Positions 29,456 through 39,097 of a stretch of DNA of 60,000 nucleotides are shown piece after piece; position 1 is the first letter of the stretch, and every line of letters begins with the position of its first letter. A program made the translations under genes and the position numbers. The DNA comes from Komagataeibacter sp. FNDCR2 (GTDB lineage: Bacteria > Pseudomonadota > Alphaproteobacteria > Acetobacterales > Acetobacteraceae), in assembly GCF_021295395.1 (NCBI RefSeq), contig NZ_JAIWOU010000001.1:1-60000 (forward strand). Reading direction: 5' to 3'. The notes beneath the pieces are model-generated. The model ran no database searches and was not told the DNA's origin. It saw nothing but the letters and a program-made list of their open reading frames with translations.

Positions 29456-30402
29456 TGGTCCAGAAACAACAGTCAGACGGGCTCCGGCAACTGGTGCGTG
29501 TCCGTTACGCGGATGAATGGGTCGGGGTTCTTGTCCTGGTCTCCCTTGTCATCCTGTTCGGCGCCGTGATCGAGGCCGGCGTACTGCATGACTGGCTTAC
29601 GCCAGCGGGCCGGTTGCGGATCGTCCTGCCGGAAAATGGCGTGAGCGGCCTGTCCGTGGGCGATGATCTGGAGGTGATGGGCATTCACGCCGGGACGGTG
29701 CGGCGCGTGCGCATCAATCCCTCGGGCGGCATGTACGCCATTGCGGAAATCGACCCCGATATCGAACCCTATATCCGCCGTGACAGCACGGCCATCATCC
29801 GCAAGCGTTTCGTGGTGGCCGGGGCCAGCTATATCGACATCTCGCGTGGGGTGGGCGACAAGCTGAACTGGAGCTATGCCGTGCTGAGCGCCACCAACGC
29901 GCCCAACCCGGCGGACACCATCACCCAGACCTTCAGCGATATCCGCGATCGCGTCATTCCTGTTCTCGATAACGCCCAGCACATGATGGCGACACTGGAT
30001 GCGACCATTACCGACATGCATGCGGGCAAGGGGTCCATCGGGCGTCTCATGACCAATGACGACCTGATCCGCCAGGCCGAGCAGATGATCACGACGCTCG
30101 ACGCCACGATCGGCCAGCTCACACCCATTGAAAAGCAGCTTGCCAGTGTGATGGACAAGGCCAATGCCAGCATGACCAACGTGCAGAAAGCCACGGGTGA
30201 CCTGAGCAACGCAACGCCCGCCATCACCCGCAACCTGCAGGATGCCAGCCAGCAGCTTCCGGTCCTTCTGGTGCAGGCGCAGAGTACAGTCAGCAGCTTG
30301 GAAAAGCTGGTCGATCAGATGCGCGGGCTGTGGATACTGGGTGGCAGTTCGAAAAAAGTGACGCACGGGCACCGCCTCCCGGCGCAGAGGGTGCAGCCAT
30401 GA
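29455..30402 (+). CDS. MlaD-type MCE domain protein
   Basis: Periplasmic substrate-binding component of an Mla-type lipid transporter. The 315-residue product has one N-terminal transmembrane anchor (WVGVLVLVSLVILFGAVIEA) and one MCE domain at about residues 50-125 (GVSGLSVGDDLEVMGIHAGTVRRV, then KRFVVAGASYIDISRG). A long helical region (about 140-290) with regularly spaced hydrophobics resembles the coiled needle of larger MCE proteins. It starts on the last base of the preceding stop (TAATG) and overlaps the next gene by ATGA. Confidence 0.88.
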   Translation: MVQKQQSDGLRQLVRVRYADEWVGVLVLVSLVILFGAVIEAGVLHDWLTPAGRLRIVLPENGVSGLSVGDDLEVMGIHAGTVRRVRINPSGGMYAIAEIDPDIEPYIRRDSTAIIRKRFVVAGASYIDISRGVGDKLNWSYAVLSATNAPNPADTITQTFSDIRDRVIPVLDNAQHMMATLDATITDMHAGKGSIGRLMTNDDLIRQAEQMITTLDATIGQLTPIEKQLASVMDKANASMTNVQKATGDLSNATPAITRNLQDASQQLPVLLVQAQSTVSSLEKLVDQMRGLWILGGSSKKVTHGHRLPAQRVQP

Positions 30403-31283
30403 CCATGAAAAAGGACTATGCGGCCGTGGTGTTCGTCCTTGCGCTGGCGGGATGTGGCGGGGGGCAGCAGTCTTCCGCCCCCACGGACACGACGCTGTCG
30501 CAGGCCATGGATACGGCGGGTGAAGCCGTGAGCCTTGACCGCCTTGCGGTGGCGGAACAGCAGTATCGCACCGCGGGCGAGCGTGCGCTGGCACGTGACG
30601 ACGTTACGGCGATAGGGGATTCGGGCTATAATCTGGCCACGGTCCAGCTTGACGCCAACCGGCCGCAGGACGCGCTGGGCACCATCGCGGCGACGCGGGC
30701 GGCGCTGGTGGTGCGCGGGCAGTCCGGCGATGATGCCGGGCTGGATCTGGTGCAGGCTGGCGCGTTGCACCGTCTTGGCCGCGATCCGGAAGCCGCCGCC
30801 GCCGCCACCCGGGCGGCGGGCGCGCAGGATTCGGATATTGCGGAAAAGGGTCAGTTCATTCGTGGCCTGATTGCCGATGACAGTGCGGACCATGCAACAC
30901 TGGCCTCCGTCGCGGCCTATTTCGCGACGCTGGCAGGCAGGATCCCCCCGAACTGGAACGCGGATGCGAAGGAAATCGCGGCCCGTAACCTGCTGGCGAC
31001 CAATGGCGATGCGCGAACCGCATGGCAGGACGCCCTGCAGGCCGCCACGATCCGCCAGCAGCAGGTGGCGTATCGCGACATGGCCCGTGCGCTGGGTGTT
31101 GCGGCCCGCGCGGCTGACAGGGCGGGCGACGGGCAGGCCGCCTTACAGCTTTATGCCCGCGCCAGCCAGAGCGCGCGGCAGGCGGGCGATACCGTCATGG
31201 CGGATCGCTGGGCCAAACTGGCCGGTGCATCAGCGGGGGTGGACCCCTTCGCCCGGCCCGAACCCCCGGCGCATACCAAATAG
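30399..31283 (+). CDS. TPR-like lipoprotein of the Mla-like operon
   Basis: A 294-residue predicted lipoprotein: MTMKKDY start, hydrophobic segment VVFVLALAGC with lipobox LAGC at residue 19, then a mature part rich in Ala, Asp and Gln. Helical repeats (YNLATVQLDANRPQDALG, DALQAATIRQQQVAYRDMARALG and similar) resemble tetratricopeptide units. It does not look like the PqiC/DUF330 auxiliary lipoproteins. Overlap with the MCE gene (ATGA) places it in the same operon, so I infer a role as outer-membrane or periplasmic partner of that transporter. The start is set by the overlap and the lipoprotein signal. Confidence 0.75.
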   Translation: MTMKKDYAAVVFVLALAGCGGGQQSSAPTDTTLSQAMDTAGEAVSLDRLAVAEQQYRTAGERALARDDVTAIGDSGYNLATVQLDANRPQDALGTIAATRAALVVRGQSGDDAGLDLVQAGALHRLGRDPEAAAAATRAAGAQDSDIAEKGQFIRGLIADDSADHATLASVAAYFATLAGRIPPNWNADAKEIAARNLLATNGDARTAWQDALQAATIRQQQVAYRDMARALGVAARAADRAGDGQAALQLYARASQSARQAGDTVMADRWAKLAGASAGVDPFARPEPPAHTK

Positions 31284-31309
31284 GACGGCATGCCCCAGGA
31301 GATGGGGGA

Positions 31310-32770
31310 TTAGCCCTGTGACTGCAGGGCGGTATGGCGTTCGAGCAGGGAAGTGCTGGCGCGGTTCAGGCCGGTCAGCCGTACCTGCTTGCCCTGGGCT
31401 TCCAGCCTGCCCACCAGTTCCTCCAGCGCGCTCACGGCCGTCATGTCCCACAGATGGGCCTGTGTCAGGTCGATGGTGATGGTGCGCGCCGTGTCATGCA
31501 GGTCGAAGGCATCGGTAAAGCTGTCGGATGAGGCGAAGAAGACCTGCCCGTCCACCTTATAGGCCCGGCTGCCGCCATCGGCGGAAAGCGTGCTGCTGAC
31601 AGACAGCATGCTGGAAACCTGAAAGGCGAAGAACAGGCCGTTGAGCAGTACGCCCACCGCGACGCCCGCCGCCAGGTCATGCGTGCCGACAACGACCGCG
31701 ACGGTCGCGAGCATGATAACGCTGGTGGTGCGTGGATGGTGCGCCAGATCCCGCAGCGATGACCATGAAAACGTGCTGGCCGACACCATGATCATGATCG
31801 CGACCAGCGCCGTTACCGGCACTTGCGCCACCCATGGCCGCAGCACGACCATAAGCAGCAGCAGGAACGCCCCCGCTACAAAGGTGGACAGTCGGCCCCG
31901 TCCGCCGTAGCGCAGGTTTCCCACCGTCTGCCCGATCATGCCACAGCCCGCGATGCCGCCAAACAGGCCGACGGCGATGTTGGCCACCCCAAGCCCCACG
32001 CATTCCTGCCGCTTGCTGCTGTGGGTTTCGGTCATGTCATCCACCACGCGGGCGGTCATCATGGATTCGAGCATGCCCACGCTGGCCATGGCCAGCGCGT
32101 AGGGCGCGATCACCTCAAGCGTGGCAAGTGACAGCGGCACGTCCGGCCAGATCAGGTGCGGCAGGCTGTCGGGCAGGCGGCCAAGGTCGGCCACGGTATG
32201 CAGCGGCATGGGATAAAGAACGGACACCGCCGTCAGCACCACAATGCAGATGAGGGGCGAAGGAATGGCGGAGAAGACGCGCGGCACGGAATAAATGATC
32301 ACGAGCCCCAGCGCGATCATGGCGTAGCTGTGCCACGTTACATGCAGCATGTGCGGGATCTGCGCGGAAAAGATCAGGATGGCCAGCGCGTTGACAAACC
32401 CGGTGCGCACGGGGCGCGAGACGTAGCGCATGAGCACATGCAGCCGCAGGATGCCGAATATGACCTGCAACAGCCCGCACAGCAGGGTCGCCGCCAGCAG
32501 GTACTGCACGCCATGCGCGCGCACCATGGCCGCGGCCACGAGGGCGACCGAACCCGCGGCCCCCGAGATCATGCCCGGCCTGCCGCCGGTCAGGGCGATC
32601 ACGACGCTTATGACAAACGATGCATACAGCCCGACCGCGGGGTCCACGCCCGCCACGAACGCGAATGCGATGACCTCCGGTATCAGCGCGAACGTCCCGA
32701 CCATGCCGGCCAGCGTGTCACGCGTGATGTTGCCAAACCATTCCTGACGATAACGGGCAAGAGCTGACAT
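31310..32770 (-). CDS. SulP family inorganic anion transporter with STAS domain
   Basis: A 486-residue member of the SLC26/SulP family, which carries sulfate, bicarbonate or dicarboxylates across the inner membrane. About ten or more hydrophobic helices precede a C-terminal STAS domain (ARTITIDLTQAHLWDMTAV and following) at about residues 390-480. Substrate cannot be read from the sequence. The ATG at 32770 is preferred; a TTG at 32818 would overlap queD. Convergent with the lipoprotein gene of the Mla-like operon, 26 bp apart. Confidence 0.85.
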   Translation of the reverse strand: MSALARYRQEWFGNITRDTLAGMVGTFALIPEVIAFAFVAGVDPAVGLYASFVISVVIALTGGRPGMISGAAGSVALVAAAMVRAHGVQYLLAATLLCGLLQVIFGILRLHVLMRYVSRPVRTGFVNALAILIFSAQIPHMLHVTWHSYAMIALGLVIIYSVPRVFSAIPSPLICIVVLTAVSVLYPMPLHTVADLGRLPDSLPHLIWPDVPLSLATLEVIAPYALAMASVGMLESMMTARVVDDMTETHSSKRQECVGLGVANIAVGLFGGIAGCGMIGQTVGNLRYGGRGRLSTFVAGAFLLLLMVVLRPWVAQVPVTALVAIMIMVSASTFSWSSLRDLAHHPRTTSVIMLATVAVVVGTHDLAAGVAVGVLLNGLFFAFQVSSMLSVSSTLSADGGSRAYKVDGQVFFASSDSFTDAFDLHDTARTITIDLTQAHLWDMTAVSALEELVGRLEAQGKQVRLTGLNRASTSLLERHTALQSQG

Positions 32771-32804
32771 GGGTGCGACGGGGCCTTTCAGCGGTGGGGA
32801 TGGA

Positions 32805-33332
32805 TCAGGTATCGGCAATGGTCATGTCCGCGCGTTGCCACCAGCAGCGCGCGGCGGGGCGGGGCTGGGGCAGTACGGCCAGGGGATCGCCGCTGTAGCG
32901 GACGGTGTTGGTGGGCGTTTCCTCGATTTCGAGGGTGGCGCAGGTCAGTATGCCCCCGTCATGGGCAAGGAAGGTGTTCAGCTTGGCCATGAGCAGGCAG
33001 GCCACCAGTTCGGTCGTGGGGTCGCCGGGTGTGACCAGTATGCGCCGGGCGCGCTGCGGTTCATGCCGGGCGAACCAGTCCAGCAGGGGGTCATGTTCAG
33101 CCAGTTGCAGCGCGTGATCGACATGGCCGTCTATGAAGCCATGCCACGTTTCCTTCGCGCGCTGGAATGGCAGGACCATGTTGGCGTGACCGTCGAGCGG
33201 CCGGGGGTTCGTGGCGCGCAGGCTGGCGCGGATATATTCGTTATGGCCGTGGGGCAGGGCGCAGCGCTCGCTCCCCCCGGCCAGCAGGCGGTGCGCCATG
33301 GAAAAACGGCGGGTAAAGACCAGTTCAAACAT
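32805..33332 (-). CDS. queD: 6-carboxytetrahydropterin synthase QueD
   Basis: Second step of preQ0/queuosine synthesis, converting dihydroneopterin triphosphate to 6-carboxytetrahydropterin. The 175-residue T-fold protein has zinc His residues in FSMAHRLL and the catalytic Cys plus two His in [11 protein letters not shown], then HVDHALQL and [10 protein letters not shown]. The ATG at 33332 is inside the end of queC (8-bp overlap), so the two are coupled. It is longer than the 120-residue E. coli enzyme, as in several alphaproteobacteria. Confidence 0.9.
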   Translation of the reverse strand: MFELVFTRRFSMAHRLLAGGSERCALPHGHNEYIRASLRATNPRPLDGHANMVLPFQRAKETWHGFIDGHVDHALQLAEHDPLLDWFARHEPQRARRILVTPGDPTTELVACLLMAKLNTFLAHDGGILTCATLEIEETPTNTVRYSGDPLAVLPQPRPAARCWWQRADMTIADT

Positions 33333-34062
33333 GGTGGTGTTCCGCCATGAAGCGTTCCCACCCCGCCTTGCGCAGCAGGCAGGCCGGGCAGGTGCCGCAG
33401 CCATGGCCCCATGCATGCAGCGTGCCGCGCGTGCCGAGATAGCAACTATGGCTTTCACGGTTGATGAGCCGGACGAGGGCGTTGCCGCCAAGCTGGAGGG
33501 CCAGTTCCCATGTCTGGGCCTTGTCGATCCACATGAGCGGGGTCTGGATGATGTAGTGGCTGTCCATGCCCAGATTGAGCGTAACCTGCAGGGACTTGAT
33601 CGTATCGTCGCGGCAGTCGGGGTAGCCTGAATAATCGGTTTCGCACACGCCGGTCACGATATGGCGGATGTTGCGCCGGGCCGCGAGGGCGGCGGCGAAG
33701 GTCAGGAAAATAAGGTTGCGACCGGGTACGAAGGTGTTGGGCAGCCCCCCTTCGGCCATGGCGATCTCGGATTCACGGGTCAGCGCGGTGTCCGATACGG
33801 TGCCAAGGGCGGCCAGATCGAGCGTGTGGTCAGCACCCAGGCGCTGCGCCCATGTGGGGTTTTCAATCGCCATGCCGTCACGCAGTGTGGCGCGGCATTC
33901 CAGTTCGACCGCGTGGCGTTGCCCGTAATCGAAACCCAGCGTTTCCACCCGGCCAAAACGCGACAGCGCCCATGCAAGGCAGGTGGCGGAATCCTGCCCG
34001 CCGGAGAACAGGACCAGCGCGGCTTCGTTTTCAGGGTGGGAAGGGGGCGGGGGAACGCTCAT
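33325..34062 (-). CDS. queC: 7-cyano-7-deazaguanine synthase QueC
   Basis: ATP-dependent conversion of 7-carboxy-7-deazaguanine to preQ0, the third-from-first intermediate of queuosine. The 245-residue protein has the PP-loop [11 protein letters not shown] and a zinc site formed by a Cys near residue 213 plus [12 protein letters not shown]. It starts 1 bp after the queE stop, and overlaps queD. Together queE-queC-queD make an operon for preQ0; queF and tgt are not in the window. Confidence 0.95.
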   Translation of the reverse strand: MSVPPPPSHPENEAALVLFSGGQDSATCLAWALSRFGRVETLGFDYGQRHAVELECRATLRDGMAIENPTWAQRLGADHTLDLAALGTVSDTALTRESEIAMAEGGLPNTFVPGRNLIFLTFAAALAARRNIRHIVTGVCETDYSGYPDCRDDTIKSLQVTLNLGMDSHYIIQTPLMWIDKAQTWELALQLGGNALVRLINRESHSCYLGTRGTLHAWGHGCGTCPACLLRKAGWERFMAEHHHV

Positions 34063-34063
34063 G

Positions 34064-34699
34064 TCAGGGTATCCCGATCAGCTTGTGGGTCTGCAATGAT
34101 AGACGCCATTGCGGGTGATGCATGCAGTAATCGACCGCCGCCGCGGTATTGAGGTCACGATGGGCGTTATCCATCGGCTGGAGCCAGAACTGCCTGAAAT
34201 CCAGATCCGCGACACGATCGGGCGGCAGGCCGGGTTGCGGGTAGACGAGTTTCAGCTCATCCCCGCTTTTTAGCACAAGGGCCGCCCCGGCCTTGGGGCT
34301 GACACAAAGCCAGTCGATTCCGGCGGGAGCCGGAAGGGTGCCGTTGGTTTCCACCGCGATTTCAAGGTTGAGCGCATGCAGCGCGGTAATCAGCGGCGCG
34401 TCAAGCTGGAGCAGCGGCTCGCCCCCGGTAAAGACGACAAAGCCCGGCTCATCATCCTGTCCGGGCCAGGTGGCGGCTATGGCATCGGCAAGCTGCGCGG
34501 CTGTGGCGAAGCGACCGCCACCCATGCCATCGGTACCGATAAAATCCGTATCACAGAACCGGCAGGTCGCCTTGTCACGGTCCCGTTCAAGGCCGGACCA
34601 CAGGTTGCACCCCGCGAAACGGCAGAATACCGCCGTGCGGCCAGCCTGTGCCCCTTCCCCCTGAAGGGTGGGGAAAATTTCCTTTACCGTGTAGGACAT
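34064..34699 (-). CDS. queE: 7-carboxy-7-deazaguanine synthase QueE
   Basis: Radical SAM enzyme that rearranges 6-carboxytetrahydropterin to 7-carboxy-7-deazaguanine. The 211-residue product begins [16 protein letters not shown]. Its cluster motif is the long-spaced variant Cys-x14-Cys-x2-Cys (from AGCNLW to TCRFCDTDF), typical of one QueE subclass, followed by FTGGEPLLQ. The ATG at 34699 gives the family start; an in-frame ATG 21 bp upstream is possible. It lies 83 bp after bioB on the same strand. Confidence 0.93.
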   Translation of the reverse strand: MSYTVKEIFPTLQGEGAQAGRTAVFCRFAGCNLWSGLERDRDKATCRFCDTDFIGTDGMGGGRFATAAQLADAIAATWPGQDDEPGFVVFTGGEPLLQLDAPLITALHALNLEIAVETNGTLPAPAGIDWLCVSPKAGAALVLKSGDELKLVYPQPGLPPDRVADLDFRQFWLQPMDNAHRDLNTAAAVDYCMHHPQWRLSLQTHKLIGIP

Positions 34700-34782
34700 G
34701 TTCCAGATTTCGTAATGCACGCGACCGGACAGGGCCAGCGCGGGAACATGCCCCTGCCGGCCCCGCGCCGGCTGCGTCGGGT

Positions 34783-35802
34783 TCAGCCCTGTTTATGGGA
34801 TGTATGCATGCCCAGCCGGTCAAGCAACTGCCGGTCGCGCGTGGCGGCGGGATTGGGGGTGGTGAGCAGGCGTTCGCCATAGAAAATGGAATTGGCCCCC
34901 GCCATGAAGCACAGGGTCTGGGCCTCGTCACTCATGTCCTCGCGCCCGGCGGCAAGACGCACGCGGCTGGCGGGCATGGTAATGCGGGCGGCGGCGATGG
35001 TGCGCACGAATTCGATCGGGTCCACCGTCTCATCCGTCTGCTGGGCCAGAGGCGTGCCCTCCACGCGCACCAGCATGTTGATCGGCACGCTTTCGGGGTG
35101 CTGGGGCAGGGTGGCGAGTGCTGCGATCATGCCCGCGCGGTCGGTGCTGTTTTCCCCCATGCCAACAATGCCGCCACAGCAGACATTGATGCCGGCGTCA
35201 CGCACGTTATCGAGCGTGTCGAGCCGGTCCTGAAAGGTGCGGGTCGAGATGATGTCGCCATAGTATTCGGGCGAGGTGTCGATATTGTGGTTGTAGTAAT
35301 CCAGCCCCGCCGCCTTGAGCCTATGCGCCTGCCCGTTATCGAGCATGCCCAGGGTCACGCAGCTTTCCAGCCCCAGTTCCTTCACGCCCTTCACCATGGC
35401 GCATACGGTCTGCAGGTCGTGGTCCTTCGGGCTGCGCCATGCCGCCCCCATGCAGAAGCGCGTGGCCCCGGCGGCCTTGGCGGCGCGGGCTTCCTTCAGC
35501 ACCGCCTCCACCGCCATGAGGCGGCTGGCCTTGACGCTGCCGTCTTCATGCTGCGCGCTCTGCGGGCAATAGGCGCAGTCTTCGGGGCAGCCGCCGGTCT
35601 TGATCGACAGCAGGGTAGAAATCTGCATTTCCGTGGGGTCGAACCGGGCGCGATGCACGGTCTGCGCACGGTAGAGCAGGTCGGGAAAGGGCAGCGCCAT
35701 CAGGGCCGCGACTTCATCACGCGTCCAGTCTGTCCTTACGGGGGGCAGGCTGGTGTGGCCAGCGTGCGCGTGCAGGGTGTCCGGGCGGCTCCCATCGGGC
35801 AT
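34783..35802 (-). CDS. bioB: Biotin synthase
   Basis: Radical SAM enzyme inserting sulfur into dethiobiotin. The 339-residue product shows the cluster motif [28 protein letters not shown] and GGIVGMGE. The ATG at 35802 is chosen because AGAGGA lies about 10 nt upstream; in-frame starts at 35826 and 35856 lack a ribosome site. No other bio genes are nearby. Possible control is described for the BioR-like site at 35878-35887. Confidence 0.94.
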   Translation of the reverse strand: MPDGSRPDTLHAHAGHTSLPPVRTDWTRDEVAALMALPFPDLLYRAQTVHRARFDPTEMQISTLLSIKTGGCPEDCAYCPQSAQHEDGSVKASRLMAVEAVLKEARAAKAAGATRFCMGAAWRSPKDHDLQTVCAMVKGVKELGLESCVTLGMLDNGQAHRLKAAGLDYYNHNIDTSPEYYGDIISTRTFQDRLDTLDNVRDAGINVCCGGIVGMGENSTDRAGMIAALATLPQHPESVPINMLVRVEGTPLAQQTDETVDPIEFVRTIAAARITMPASRVRLAAGREDMSDEAQTLCFMAGANSIFYGERLLTTPNPAATRDRQLLDRLGMHTSHKQG

Positions 35803-35877
35803 CGGTCGTGATCCTCTGGCGGTCATGATGTGAAAAAACCGTTCTGCCTGTGCCATATAACCGGGCCGAACACCATC

Positions 35878-35887
35878 ATATTTATAA
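35878..35887 (-). promoter_or_regulatory. Weak BioR-like site upstream of bioB
   Basis: Minus-strand TTATAAATAT matches 8 of 10 positions of the alphaproteobacterial BioR consensus TTATMKATAA and lies about 75 bp upstream of bioB in an AT-rich patch. Two mismatches break the palindrome, so it may only be promoter DNA. Confidence 0.2.
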
Positions 35888-35907
35888 TTTATGGCACGGC
35901 GCGACGC

Positions 35908-35933
35908 GACCGGGGCGGTGGTCCGCCCCGGTC
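35908..35933. terminator. Strong inverted repeat downstream of sucD
   Basis: A perfect 11-bp GC-rich stem (GACCGGGGCGG / CCGCCCCGGTC) with a TGGT loop lies about 36 bp past the sucD stop. Outer arms GGCACGG (35894-35900) and CCGTGCC (35933-35939) extend the structure. No T run follows on the minus strand, so it may be a terminator or a 3'-end stabiliser for the sucCD message. Confidence 0.5.
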
Positions 35934-35969
35934 CGTGCCCGGTTCATGATGGCTGCGGTACTGCCGGGT

Positions 35970-36842
35970 TCAGCCCAGTACGCGCGCCAGCGTGGTGCCC
36001 AGTTCCGCCGGGCTGGGTGAGACATGCACACCGGCTTCGTGCAGGGCTTCGATCTTCGCGCTGGCGGTTTCGTGGCCGCCGGTAATCACGGCGCCCGCAT
36101 GGCCCATGCGGCGGCCGGGCGGTGCGGTGGCGCCGGCGATGAAGCCGACGACCGGCTTGCGCGTGCCGCTGGCGCGGATCAGCTCCGCGCCCTCGATTTC
36201 CGACGTGCCGCCGATTTCCCCGATCATGACAATGGAATGGGTGTCCGGATCCGCGATCATGCGCTCCAGCACATCGGTAAAGTCCATGCCCTTGACCGGG
36301 TCGCCGCCGATCCCGACGCAGGTGCTCTGCCCCTGGCCAATGGCGGAGGTCTGGGCCACGGCCTCATAGGTCAGGGTGCCGGAGCGCGAGACGATGCCCA
36401 CATGCCCGCGGCGGTGGATGGGGCCGGGCATGATGCCGATCTTGCATTCATCGGGCGTGATGATGCCGGGACAGTTCGGGCCGATCAGCAGGCTGTCCGA
36501 CTGTTCCAGGGCGGCGCGCACGCGCACCATGTCCTGCACCGGAATCCCTTCGGTAATGCACACGATCAGCGGGATGCCGGCTGCTATGGCCTCCAGAATG
36601 GCGTCGGCGGCCCCCACGGGCGGCACATAGATGACGGAGGCCTCGGCCCCCGTGGCCTCACGCGCCTGGACGACGGTGTCGAAGACCGGCAGGCCAAGGT
36701 GAAGGCTCCCCCCCTTGCCGGGGGTGACGCCACCGACCATGCGGGTGCCGTAGGCAATGGCCTGCTCGGTGTGGAAGGTGCCCTGCGCGCCGGTAAAGCC
36801 CTGCGTGATCACCTTGGTGGAACGGTTGACGAGAATGGACAT
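35970..36842 (-). CDS. sucD: Succinyl-CoA synthetase alpha subunit
   Basis: The alpha subunit binds CoA and carries the phosphohistidine. The 290-residue product has [13 protein letters not shown] near the N-terminus, [18 protein letters not shown] and the active His in [11 protein letters not shown]. It lies 4 bp after sucC in the usual order. The malate-CoA ligase of methylotrophs is homologous and cannot be fully excluded, but no serine-cycle genes are near. Confidence 0.94.
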   Translation of the reverse strand: MSILVNRSTKVITQGFTGAQGTFHTEQAIAYGTRMVGGVTPGKGGSLHLGLPVFDTVVQAREATGAEASVIYVPPVGAADAILEAIAAGIPLIVCITEGIPVQDMVRVRAALEQSDSLLIGPNCPGIITPDECKIGIMPGPIHRRGHVGIVSRSGTLTYEAVAQTSAIGQGQSTCVGIGGDPVKGMDFTDVLERMIADPDTHSIVMIGEIGGTSEIEGAELIRASGTRKPVVGFIAGATAPPGRRMGHAGAVITGGHETASAKIEALHEAGVHVSPSPAELGTTLARVLG

Positions 36843-36846
36843 TCAC

Positions 36847-38046
36847 TCAGGCTCCGGCATTACGGACGGCGGTTACGATCTTGCGGGCGGCGTCGCCCAG
36901 ATCGTCGGCGGGGATGATCGTCAGGCCGGATTCAGCCAGCAGCGCCTTGCCGCGTTCGACATTCGTGCCCGCCAGACGGACCACCAGCGGCACGTTCAGA
37001 CCCGTTTCGTGCGAGGCGGCGATGATGGCTTCCGCGATCACGTCGCAGCGCATGATGCCGCCGAAGATGTTGACAAGAATGCCACGCACCTTGGGGTCGC
37101 CGATCAGGATGCGGAAGGCGGCCGCCACCCGCTCCTTCGATGCGCCACCGCCGACATCGAGGAAGTTGGCGGGCTCTTCGCCCTCCATCTTGATGATGTC
37201 CATCGTCGCCATGGCCAGGCCCGCGCCATTGACCATGCAGCCGATATTGCCATCCAGCCCCACATAGGCCAGCCCGTATTCGGCGGCTTCGCGCTCGCGG
37301 GGGTCTTCTTCATGCTCGTCGCGCAGGTTCGCCACTTCAGGGTGGCGGAACAGGGCGTTGTCATCGAAAGACATCTTGGCGTCGAGCGCCAGCAGGTCGC
37401 CCGCCCCGGTCACGACCAGCGGGTTGATTTCCACAATCGCGGCGTCAAGGTCGGTAAAGGCGGTGTAGGCGGCGCGCACCACGTTCTGGAACGCACGGAT
37501 TTCGCGGCCCTTCAGCCCAAGGCGCACCGCCAGGCCACGGGACTGGTAATCACACAGGCCCTTCGCGGGGTCGATGTTTTCCTTGAAGATACGCTCGGGC
37601 GTATGGGCGGCCACTTCCTCGATTTCCATGCCGCCATCAGGCGAGGCGACGATGACCAGCCGCCCGGTCGAGCGGTCCACCAGCAGGGAAAAATACAGCT
37701 CACGCGCAATGTCGCAGCCGGATTCGACATACAGCGTGCGGACAAGACGGCCCGCAGGTCCGGTCTGCTGCGTGACCAGCACCTGACCCAGCATGGCATA
37801 AGCCGCGTCCGTGACCTCATCGATGCTGCGGGCCAGACGTACGCCGCCCTTGCCTTCGGGCTTGCCGGCAAAATGTCCGGCACCACGCCCCCCGGCGTGA
37901 ATTTGTGCCTTGACCACGGTAACCGGCGCACCAAGTGCGCGGGCGGCCGTTACAGCTTCATCCGTGGTGGTGGCAGCACGTCCTTCAGGCACGGGCATGC
38001 CGTAGGAGCGCAGCAGCGCCTTTGCCTGATATTCGTGAATGTTCAT
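36847..38046 (-). CDS. sucC: Succinyl-CoA synthetase beta subunit
   Basis: The beta subunit binds nucleotide (ATP-grasp fold) and succinate. The 399-residue product begins [16 protein letters not shown], then [42 protein letters not shown] and [10 protein letters not shown], all typical. The frame is open far upstream, but the family start is at 38046. sucC-sucD form an operon; sucAB are not adjacent. Some acetic acid bacteria replace this enzyme with a succinyl-CoA:acetate transferase, so an intact pair is metabolically informative. Confidence 0.95.
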   Translation of the reverse strand: MNIHEYQAKALLRSYGMPVPEGRAATTTDEAVTAARALGAPVTVVKAQIHAGGRGAGHFAGKPEGKGGVRLARSIDEVTDAAYAMLGQVLVTQQTGPAGRLVRTLYVESGCDIARELYFSLLVDRSTGRLVIVASPDGGMEIEEVAAHTPERIFKENIDPAKGLCDYQSRGLAVRLGLKGREIRAFQNVVRAAYTAFTDLDAAIVEINPLVVTGAGDLLALDAKMSFDDNALFRHPEVANLRDEHEEDPREREAAEYGLAYVGLDGNIGCMVNGAGLAMATMDIIKMEGEEPANFLDVGGGASKERVAAAFRILIGDPKVRGILVNIFGGIMRCDVIAEAIIAASHETGLNVPLVVRLAGTNVERGKALLAESGLTIIPADDLGDAARKIVTAVRNAGA

Positions 38047-38229
38047 ATGGCGACCCAATCTGTCTTTCTTATTGGCGGTGTCGGGCAACGCCCCTAGCAC
38101 GATATGGGACCGCTGTGACAGGGGGAGAGCGCGCGGGATTGGCGTAAACGTGAAACATGTGTCATGTCCTCCCTGGCAAAGGCAGGTGCCCGATGCCGTT
38201 ATTGGAGAACATGCAGAAGACAGGTCGCG

Positions 38230-39057
38230 ATGAAACACTGGCGCATTGAACAGATGAACTGGGACCGTTTCGACCCGCAGCGGGTGGACCCTGAAATCGT
38301 CCCCTTGGTCAAGGCCGCTTCGGTCGTTGAGCGCAACAGTCTTGACTATGCCCACTACCTGAAGAACGTGTTCGCCGATGACCCTGATTTCAGTCAGGCG
38401 GCGGATAACTGGGCGCAGGAGGAGGTCCAGCATGGCGACGCGCTGGGCCGGTGGGCGATGCTGGCCGACCCGTCATGGGATTATATGGCGGCGTTCACGC
38501 GCTACCGGCAGTCCTACCGGCTGGATGTGGACGTGGATGCGTCCATACGCGGCTCACGCACGGGGGAACTGATCGCGCGCTGCATGGTGGAAACCGGGAC
38601 TTCGTCTTTCTATACCGCCCTGGCCGACGCCACGCACGAACCGCTGCTGGAGGCGATATGCAGGCAGATCGCGGCGGATGAATACCGCCATTTCAAGCTG
38701 TTCTACGACCATATGCAGCGCTACCTGCGGCGGGAGCATCTGGGTGTGTGGCAGCGCACCCGTATCGCCATGGGCCGTGTGACGGAAAGTGAGGATGATG
38801 AACTCGCCTCCGCCTTCCATACGACAAACGAACCCCCCGGCATGCCCTATGACCACAAGCGCTGCATCGCGGGCTATATGTCGCGCGCGCTGCGTTTTTA
38901 CCAGCCGCGCCATGCCGCGCGGGTCACGGGCATGATTCTCAAGACAATCGGCTGGACACCGCATGGGCGGCTGCATGCCCTGCTGGCGGCGGGGATGTAC
39001 CACCTGCTGCAGATGCGCCAGCGCAAATTCGCCCGGCTCAGGGCCGCTACGGCCTGA
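38230..39057 (+). CDS. Ferritin-like di-iron protein of unknown role
   Basis: A 275-residue soluble protein with the full ligand set of a ferritin-like di-iron four-helix bundle: Glu34, Glu65-x2-His68, Glu121 and Glu151-x2-His154, with the usual spacing. No signal peptide. I do not recognise a specific enzyme; di-iron oxygenases, desaturases and rubrerythrin-like proteins share this pattern. The ATG at 38230 is chosen because the upstream open stretch has no domain-like content. It is divergent from sucC; the 183-bp gap contains ACATG-TGT-CATGT at 38155-38167. It is followed 40 bp later by the Dabb gene. Confidence 0.7.
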   Translation: MKHWRIEQMNWDRFDPQRVDPEIVPLVKAASVVERNSLDYAHYLKNVFADDPDFSQAADNWAQEEVQHGDALGRWAMLADPSWDYMAAFTRYRQSYRLDVDVDASIRGSRTGELIARCMVETGTSSFYTALADATHEPLLEAICRQIAADEYRHFKLFYDHMQRYLRREHLGVWQRTRIAMGRVTESEDDELASAFHTTNEPPGMPYDHKRCIAGYMSRALRFYQPRHAARVTGMILKTIGWTPHGRLHALLAAGMYHLLQMRQRKFARLRAATA

Positions 39058-39097
39058 TGGTGTCACCCCCTTGATGACAGGAACAAAGACGGACAGG

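Noticed and set aside
31293-31307. CCCCA/TGGGG hairpin between the lipoprotein gene and the SulP gene
   Set aside because: Only 5 bp of stem and no T run; too weak to call a terminator.
36847-38046. Malate-CoA ligase instead of succinyl-CoA synthetase
   Set aside because: The families are homologous, but no serine-cycle or glyoxylate-assimilation genes are near; SucCD is the simpler reading.
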